From Pseudomonadota bacterium (lineage in GTDB: Bacteria > Pseudomonadota > Gammaproteobacteria > Burkholderiales > Casimicrobiaceae), in assembly GCA_022709775.1 (NCBI GenBank), contig JAKLIE010000021.1, forward strand, positions 1 to 10,667: DNA of 10,667 nucleotides, in the 5' to 3' direction. The first letter of the stretch is position 1. Every line of letters begins with the position of its first letter. Below are positions 6,667 through 10,667 of the stretch, in pieces. The notes under the pieces are model-generated. The model searched no databases, had not been told where the DNA came from, and worked only from the letters and a program-made list of their open reading frames with translations. The position numbers were made by a program, and so were the translations under genes.

Positions 6667-7344
6667 TCAATCCGCCGCCTGCGGCACCCGTGCGCGACGC
6701 AACGCCTCGACGATCGCCTCCGCGGGCTGAGCGCCCGACAGCCCGTAGCGCCCGTCGACGATGAAGAACGGCACGCCGGTGATGCCCAGCGACGATGCGC
6801 GCTCCTCGGCGTCCGCGACCTCGCCGTGTCCGAGCGCCGAGGCGAGGAAGTCGAGCGCCTCGCCGCGATCCTCGCCCGCCTCGGCCGCGAGCGCGGCGAG
6901 AACCTCGTGCGATCCGACGAACGCGCCCTCGACGAAGTACGCGCGGAACAGGCGCTCGACGAGCGCCGAGGCGTCGCCGCGCGTCTGCGCCCATGCGATC
7001 AGGCGGTGCGCGTCGCGCGTGTTCGGCTGCAGCGCGATGCGCTCGAAGTCGAACGCGATGCCCGCCTGCGTTCCGGCCCGGCGCACGCGGTCGTAGATCT
7101 GCGCGGCACGCGCAGGCCCCCCGAACTTGCGCTCGAGGTAGTCGCGGCGGTCGACGCCCTCGGCGGGCAGGCCGGGGTTGAGCTCGTACGGGTGCCATCG
7201 CACGGTCGGCAAGGGTTCGCCGGCCTCGGCGAGCGTCGCGAGCGCTGCGTCCAGATGGCGCTTGCCGATGTAGCACCAGGGGCACACGACGTCCGAGACG
7301 ACGTCGACGACCTGCGAGGACTCGGGTTCGGGAGCGGGAGACAT
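6667..7344 (-). CDS. FrnE-like DsbA-family thiol-disulfide oxidoreductase
   Basis: The 225-residue protein starts with VVDVVSDVVCPWCYIGKRHL, the typical opening of the FrnE branch of the DsbA family. The redox site is C21-P-W-C24 in a thioredoxin fold with a helical insertion, and the substrate-binding cis-proline loop is GITGVPFFIVDG (P192). There is no signal peptide or TM helix, so it should act in the cytoplasm, unlike classical periplasmic DsbA. Family members are linked to disulfide chemistry, oxidative-stress tolerance or polyketide steps; the substrate here is unknown. I chose ATG 7344 because the conserved domain begins 11 residues later. An in-frame ATG at 7425 would add 27 non-conserved residues, and neither start has a good Shine-Dalgarno. 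It lies downstream of the mtrA-mtrB pair on the same strand but is separated by hairpins, so it is probably a separate unit. Confidence 0.85.
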   Translation of the reverse strand: MSPAPEPESSQVVDVVSDVVCPWCYIGKRHLDAALATLAEAGEPLPTVRWHPYELNPGLPAEGVDRRDYLERKFGGPARAAQIYDRVRRAGTQAGIAFDFERIALQPNTRDAHRLIAWAQTRGDASALVERLFRAYFVEGAFVGSHEVLAALAAEAGEDRGEALDFLASALGHGEVADAEERASSLGITGVPFFIVDGRYGLSGAQPAEAIVEALRRARVPQAAD

Positions 7345-7469
7345 GGCGGAGGCGGTGATCGGACGCCCTGTGCACGGCAGCGATGCGAACGCGCCGGCGG
7401 CAACGGAACGGTCGGGGGGACCCATGCAAATTCGATGCCAACTCTAGCACGGCAGGCGCGGTCACGCCC

Positions 7470-7490
7470 GCGGACCGACACGCAGTCCGC
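7470..7490. other. Small secondary hairpin downstream of the mtrB-like gene
   Basis: GCGGAC (7470-7475) and GTCCGC (7485-7490) are exact reverse complements around a 9-nt loop. It sits just beyond the stronger hairpin at 7494-7518 in the direction of mtrB-like transcription and could add to termination or protect the 3' end. On its own a 6-bp stem in GC-rich DNA is weak evidence. Confidence 0.3.
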
Positions 7491-7493
7491 GCC

Positions 7494-7518
7494 GGGAAGG
7501 GCCTCTACGGCCCTCCCC
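7494..7518 (-). terminator. Terminator-like hairpin after the mtrB-like gene
   Basis: On the minus strand the RNA would be GGGGAGGGCC, loop GUAGA, then GGCCCUUCCC: a 10-bp stem with a 5-nt loop, beginning 32 nt after the TAG stop of the mtrB-like gene. One pair is G-U in the minus-strand RNA, whereas the plus-strand RNA would have an A-C mismatch, so the structure fits a minus-strand transcript better. There is no U-tract, so it is either a non-canonical terminator or a 3'-end stabilising hairpin. Confidence 0.6.
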
Positions 7519-7550
7519 GCGCTCCGCCCGGTCGCGATCCCGTCCGCGGG

Positions 7551-9896
7551 CTACCAGCCCGTGTAGGCAACCGAGACCCCGAACACGTTCGCCGTGTAGT
7601 TGGGCGCCTGGTGTCCGGTGAGCAGCACGTTGTTGGACGACGTCGGCGTCGCGTTGTCGAACGCCCAGTCCCTCGTGCGGTACTTCTCGTACGCGTAGTT
7701 GAAGCGCAGCAGCACGTTCTTGTTGACGACGTACTTGCCGTACAGCTGGAGCGAGTCCAGCCGGGTGCTGGTGTCCGGGACGGATGTCGCGGTCAGCGCC
7801 GAGCCCGGCGTCAGCGACGTCTTTCCCGTGCCGTCGGTATAGATGTACTGCGCACCCATGTCCCACTGCTTGCCCGCCGGCGTGTATCGCAGACCCGCAC
7901 CGGCCGTGTTGTCGAGGTACTCGAGCGACGACTGCCAGTTCTGCGCCTCGCTGACCGCCTGCGCGGTCGTGTTGTTCCACGACCGGCTCGCCTGGTCGGT
8001 CGTGAAGCGCGAGTACGTGTAGAACAGGAACACGTTCAGCCCGTCCATCGGGACCCAGGACCCGTCGATCGTGTAGCTCTCGCCCACGGCTTCGGTGCGG
8101 CCGAGGCACTGGGACGGGAAGAACAGCGCCGGCGCCAGCACCTGGTCGTTCCCGCCGCCGCAGTCGGGGCCCTTGTAGTCGCGCTTGTACCAGTCGGCGC
8201 GCGCGGTGAGCGACAGCTGCTCCGTCGGCGACCAGGCGCCCTCGACGCGGATCAGGTTGTTGTCGTAGTCGCCGACGAAGTAGTGGCGCAGCGTCGGGAT
8301 GTTGTCCGGGATCGGCTGGGCGGTCGTGACGGCGCTCGTGAAGCTGGCTTCGTACGGCCGCGAATTGTCGTAGTCCGAGCCTCGGCGCTGGTCGAACACG
8401 TAACGCACCGCTCCGGTGAAGCCGTCGCCCATCACCTTGCGGAGCTCGGCGCCGAACTGGTTGTTCGTCGTGTCGGTGCGAAGCTCGTCGGCCGCCTTCT
8501 CGTAGTCGATCTTCTGGTACTGGTACCAGCCGCGCAATATCGCTCCGCGCCCGAGCGCGTAGTCCCCGTCGAGCTTGAACCGGTTCTCCTTCGTGCCGGG
8601 AGGAAGGTTGCGCCGGATGCGCGTGCTGTTGATCGAGTCGTTCACCACCGGATCCTGGTTGGTGGTGTCGCCGCCCACGTACGCGTAGACGTCCTCCGGC
8701 GTGTTGTTCTTGCGATCCTGATAGCGATAGCTCGCCTTCACCGTCACCTTCGGCATCGGCCGCGAGAACAGCGACAGGTCGACCGTCGTGTTCTGGATCT
8801 CGCCGTCGAGCGAACTGCGCGGCAGCGCGTTCGGAACCGAGAGCGAGGTGCCCGGCGTCTGGTCCGCCGTGTTGATCGTGTAGGGCAGGAACGCGTCGTT
8901 CTGCTTCGCCAGGCTGTACGAGACCAGGCCGTTCAGCCGCGTCGTCGGCGTGACGTTCCAGCCGCCCGTGAGCTGGATCTGCTGGAAGTCGTTCGACGGC
9001 ATCGCACCGATGCGGCCGTACCCGGTCGGGAACCCCGAGGCGCCGACCCAGCCGCTGATGATGTTGTACGGGTTCTGCCAGGTGAACGACGAGTTGCTGT
9101 TGTCGTACTTCGAGTACCAGTACGACAGCGTGGCCTGCGCGTCCTTGCTCGACCAGTGGAGCGCCGCCTCGATCTGCTGGGTGCGGTCGTTCAGCCCGTA
9201 CGGGACGATCACCGCACGCGGGTTGCCCCCCGTGTTGCCCATCGCGGCGCCGACGAGCTTGGACCCGTCGCGGTCGTCCTGCCGGAAGCTGATCGTGAAG
9301 TCGAAGCCGCTGCCCAGCGTCGCCTTGCCGCCGACCTTCAGGATGCCCCGCTCCTGCTTGACGTCGTACTCGCGCAGGAACGGCTCGACGGCGGCCGCCT
9401 GCGTCGGCGGCTGACCGGCGAGCCCGGCGAAGCCCGCGGGAAGCGTGAGCTGGTTCGATCCCAGCCCGTCGTGGATGAACTTCGTGTCGTCGAACTGGTA
9501 CCGGTTGATCTGCTGCCAGCTGGCGTTGATGCCCCAGTTGCCCTGCCTGCCGTATTCGCCCCCCAGATCGTACGACGGCAGCCCGATGTTGGTGGCGAAC
9601 GCGTTGAGATAGGTGCCGTCGTTCCCCGGCCTCATGCGCAGGTTCGCGTTGCCGATGAAATAGGCCTCGCTCTTGCGCATTCCGGTGAACTCGCCGAACT
9701 TGAACGAATCCTCGTCGGAGTAGGCGACCCCCGCCTCGACGACGTTGTCGTTGTAGCGCGACATGTCGGCGCCGCGCGTGAGCGGAATGTAGAAGAGCGG
9801 TTCGCCGAGCGCGCTCCCGGCGGCCAGCGCCGCGATCACGGCGGCGGCGAGCGGCTTCATCGCGAATGCCCTGGCGGTCCGATGGTTCGTGGTCAT
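7551..9896 (-). CDS. mtrB: MtrB/PioB-family decaheme-associated outer-membrane beta-barrel
   Basis: MtrB/PioB proteins are large outer-membrane porins that sheath a periplasmic decaheme cytochrome so that electrons cross the membrane. The 781-residue product matches the family's size. It has a signal peptide ending near GSALG (cleavage about residue 31) and then alternating strands rich in Tyr/Trp/Asn/Asp (YLNAFATNIGLP, ATLSYWYSKYDNS, LLRFNYAYEKYRTRDW). It ends in AYTGW, an aromatic C-terminus typical of proteins inserted by the BAM complex. It follows the multiheme cytochrome by 24 bp on the same strand. The start at 9896 is supported by GAGGGG 7 nt upstream; ATG 9860 would begin right at the signal helix but has a poorer site. 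The N-terminal CxxC seen in Shewanella MtrB is absent; the only cysteines are C579 and C597. The symbol is by family; pioB or mtoB would fit equally well. Confidence 0.88.
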   Translation of the reverse strand: MTTNHRTARAFAMKPLAAAVIAALAAGSALGEPLFYIPLTRGADMSRYNDNVVEAGVAYSDEDSFKFGEFTGMRKSEAYFIGNANLRMRPGNDGTYLNAFATNIGLPSYDLGGEYGRQGNWGINASWQQINRYQFDDTKFIHDGLGSNQLTLPAGFAGLAGQPPTQAAAVEPFLREYDVKQERGILKVGGKATLGSGFDFTISFRQDDRDGSKLVGAAMGNTGGNPRAVIVPYGLNDRTQQIEAALHWSSKDAQATLSYWYSKYDNSNSSFTWQNPYNIISGWVGASGFPTGYGRIGAMPSNDFQQIQLTGGWNVTPTTRLNGLVSYSLAKQNDAFLPYTINTADQTPGTSLSVPNALPRSSLDGEIQNTTVDLSLFSRPMPKVTVKASYRYQDRKNNTPEDVYAYVGGDTTNQDPVVNDSINSTRIRRNLPPGTKENRFKLDGDYALGRGAILRGWYQYQKIDYEKAADELRTDTTNNQFGAELRKVMGDGFTGAVRYVFDQRRGSDYDNSRPYEASFTSAVTTAQPIPDNIPTLRHYFVGDYDNNLIRVEGAWSPTEQLSLTARADWYKRDYKGPDCGGGNDQVLAPALFFPSQCLGRTEAVGESYTIDGSWVPMDGLNVFLFYTYSRFTTDQASRSWNNTTAQAVSEAQNWQSSLEYLDNTAGAGLRYTPAGKQWDMGAQYIYTDGTGKTSLTPGSALTATSVPDTSTRLDSLQLYGKYVVNKNVLLRFNYAYEKYRTRDWAFDNATPTSSNNVLLTGHQAPNYTANVFGVSVAYTGW

Positions 9897-9903
9897 GGTC
9901 TGT

Positions 9904-9909
9904 CCCCTC
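9904..9909 (-). promoter_or_regulatory. Ribosome binding site of the mtrB-like gene
   Basis: The minus strand reads GAGGGG, ending 7 nt before the ATG at 9894-9896, inside the 24-bp gap after the cytochrome stop codon. It supports the longer start for the barrel gene and an operon with its own initiation rather than overlap coupling. Confidence 0.6.
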
Positions 9910-9920
9910 GTCCCGGCGCG

Positions 9921-10667
9921 CTAGCGCGTGAACCGCTGGCCGGACGGATGGTTGCTGCCGTGGATCTGCGAGTGGCAGTTCGCGCAACTCTGCCCGAGCA
10001 TCTTGTCGGCGCCCGCCGCCGGCGGCAGGTTGCTGCCGCTGTAGAGCGTGCTCGGATGGAACGGCGCGATGTGACACTGCTGGCACAGGTGCGGCAGGCG
10101 CGCGACCAGCATCGGCGGATTGTTCGTGCCGTGCGGGTTATGGCAGTTCGTGCATTCCTCGCGCACCGGCGGATGTTCGTGCAGGAACGGTCCGCGCTTC
10201 TCCGCGTGGCACGTGTAGCAGGTGTCGTTGATCGTGGTGCGGATCAGGTTGTGGTCGCCCGTCGACCCGTGCGGCTGGTGGCACGACGAACACGCCATCT
10301 GGCCGGTGCGAAGCGGGTGCGCCGAGAACCGGAGCATCGCCGCGCGCTGCTCCTTGTGGCAGGAGAAGCACACGCCGGCCTGAGTCTGGCGGACGAGCAC
10401 CTGGTCGCGCGCCGCGTGCGTCGTGTGGCAGTTCGAGCAGCTGATGCGCGACCGGTCGTGCGCGCTCCCCTGCCAGAACTGGTGCGCGGTGCTGCGCTCG
10501 TGGCAGGCGAGGCATGCGCCCGCCTGCGCCTCGGGGGGCGTCTCCGAATTCTTCGAGAACGTGCGGTCCGGCTTCGGCCGCTCCTTCTGGCCCTCGGGCT
10601 TGTTGATGTGCCGGTCGCTCTCGCCGTGGCAGCTGGTGCAGGTCGGGGTGCGCGCGTCGGCGATCAC
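9921..10667 (-). CDS. mtrA: DmsE/MtrA/PioA-family periplasmic multiheme cytochrome c (5' end outside window)
   Basis: The visible 248 residues are the C-terminal part; the gene runs off the right edge, and the GTG there is an internal valine, not a start. Nine CxxCH heme sites are present: CTSCH (10626-10640), CLACH (10500-10514), CSNCH (10425-10439), CFSCH (10356-10370), CSSCH (10278-10292), CYTCH (10206-10220), CTNCH (10140-10154), CQQCH (10071-10085) and CANCH (9972-9986). Many non-motif histidines (GSAH, FSAHPL, HEHPP, PHG) suit bis-His ligation. The family has ten hemes, so one is probably upstream. The first two visible hemes are separated by a long Lys/Pro/Glu-rich linker. The end HSQIHGSNHPSG is typical of the family. 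The protein should sit in the periplasm and insert into the adjacent MtrB-like barrel to pass electrons across the outer membrane. DmsE, MtoA and PioA are alternative names. Confidence 0.9.
   Translation of the reverse strand: MIADARTPTCTSCHGESDRHINKPEGQKERPKPDRTFSKNSETPPEAQAGACLACHERSTAHQFWQGSAHDRSRISCSNCHTTHAARDQVLVRQTQAGVCFSCHKEQRAAMLRFSAHPLRTGQMACSSCHQPHGSTGDHNLIRTTINDTCYTCHAEKRGPFLHEHPPVREECTNCHNPHGTNNPPMLVARLPHLCQQCHIAPFHPSTLYSGSNLPPAAGADKMLGQSCANCHSQIHGSNHPSGQRFTR

Noticed and set aside
7427..7448. Promoter for the FrnE-like gene in a small AT-rich patch
   Set aside because: The patch is suggestive, but no -35/-10 pair with proper spacing can be read on the minus strand, so it is not listed as a feature.
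8950..9414. Plus-strand open frame opposite the mtrB-like gene
   Set aside because: No ribosome site or motif, and it is fully antisense to the barrel coding region.
7462..10086. Minus-strand open frame overlapping the mtrB-like gene in another frame
   Set aside because: Arg/Gln/His-rich composition with no barrel or signal features; the 7551-9896 frame carries the signal peptide and beta-barrel pattern.
10665..10667. GTG at the window edge as start of the cytochrome gene
   Set aside because: There is no signal peptide and one heme fewer than the ten of the family, so the codon is an internal valine and the gene continues beyond the window.

Overview
The window is very GC-rich with compact, largely operonic genes. 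It carries an outer-membrane porin–cytochrome pair, a periplasmic binding protein with a signal peptide, and a trehalose gene set. This suggests a Gram-negative proteobacterium, most likely a GC-rich betaproteobacterium or a close relative. That placement is inferred from gene content; there is no rRNA or other marker gene in the window.

Layout. (1) 39-1220, minus strand: an exported protein joining a PhnD/transferrin-like solute-binding domain to a C-terminal rhodanese domain. (2) 1221-1470: a divergent intergenic region with a perfect 16-bp palindrome, a small AT-rich island and a 9-bp inverted repeat just before the next start codon. (3) 1471-6280, plus strand: three genes joined by ATGA start/stop overlaps. 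They are a trehalose-6-phosphate synthase (GT20) with an N-terminal two-TM, sensor-like extension, a trehalose-6-phosphate phosphatase (HAD), and a GH15 glucoamylase/trehalase-type hydrolase. (4) 6280-6666: three closely spaced GGGTCCGACCC-type palindromes starting in the GH15 stop codon, then a frameshifted remnant of a LuxR-type DNA-binding domain. (5) 6667-7344, minus strand: a cytoplasmic FrnE-like DsbA-family thiol oxidoreductase with a CPWC site. (6) 7494-7518: a terminator-like hairpin. (7) 7551-10667, minus strand: an electron-transfer operon of a DmsE/MtrA/PioA-family multiheme cytochrome c (nine CxxCH motifs visible, 5' end beyond the window) followed 24 bp later by an MtrB/PioB-family outer-membrane beta-barrel.

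How they work together. MtrA/MtrB-type pairs form a conduit that moves electrons across the outer membrane, so the right side points to extracellular electron transfer, either metal reduction or Fe(II) oxidation. The direction cannot be read from these two genes. The trehalose operon makes and probably also breaks a trehalose-like disaccharide, as an osmolyte or stress response. The membrane-anchored, sensor-like head on its synthase is the most unusual protein architecture here. I found no CRISPR array, tRNA, rRNA, insertion sequence or phage gene.
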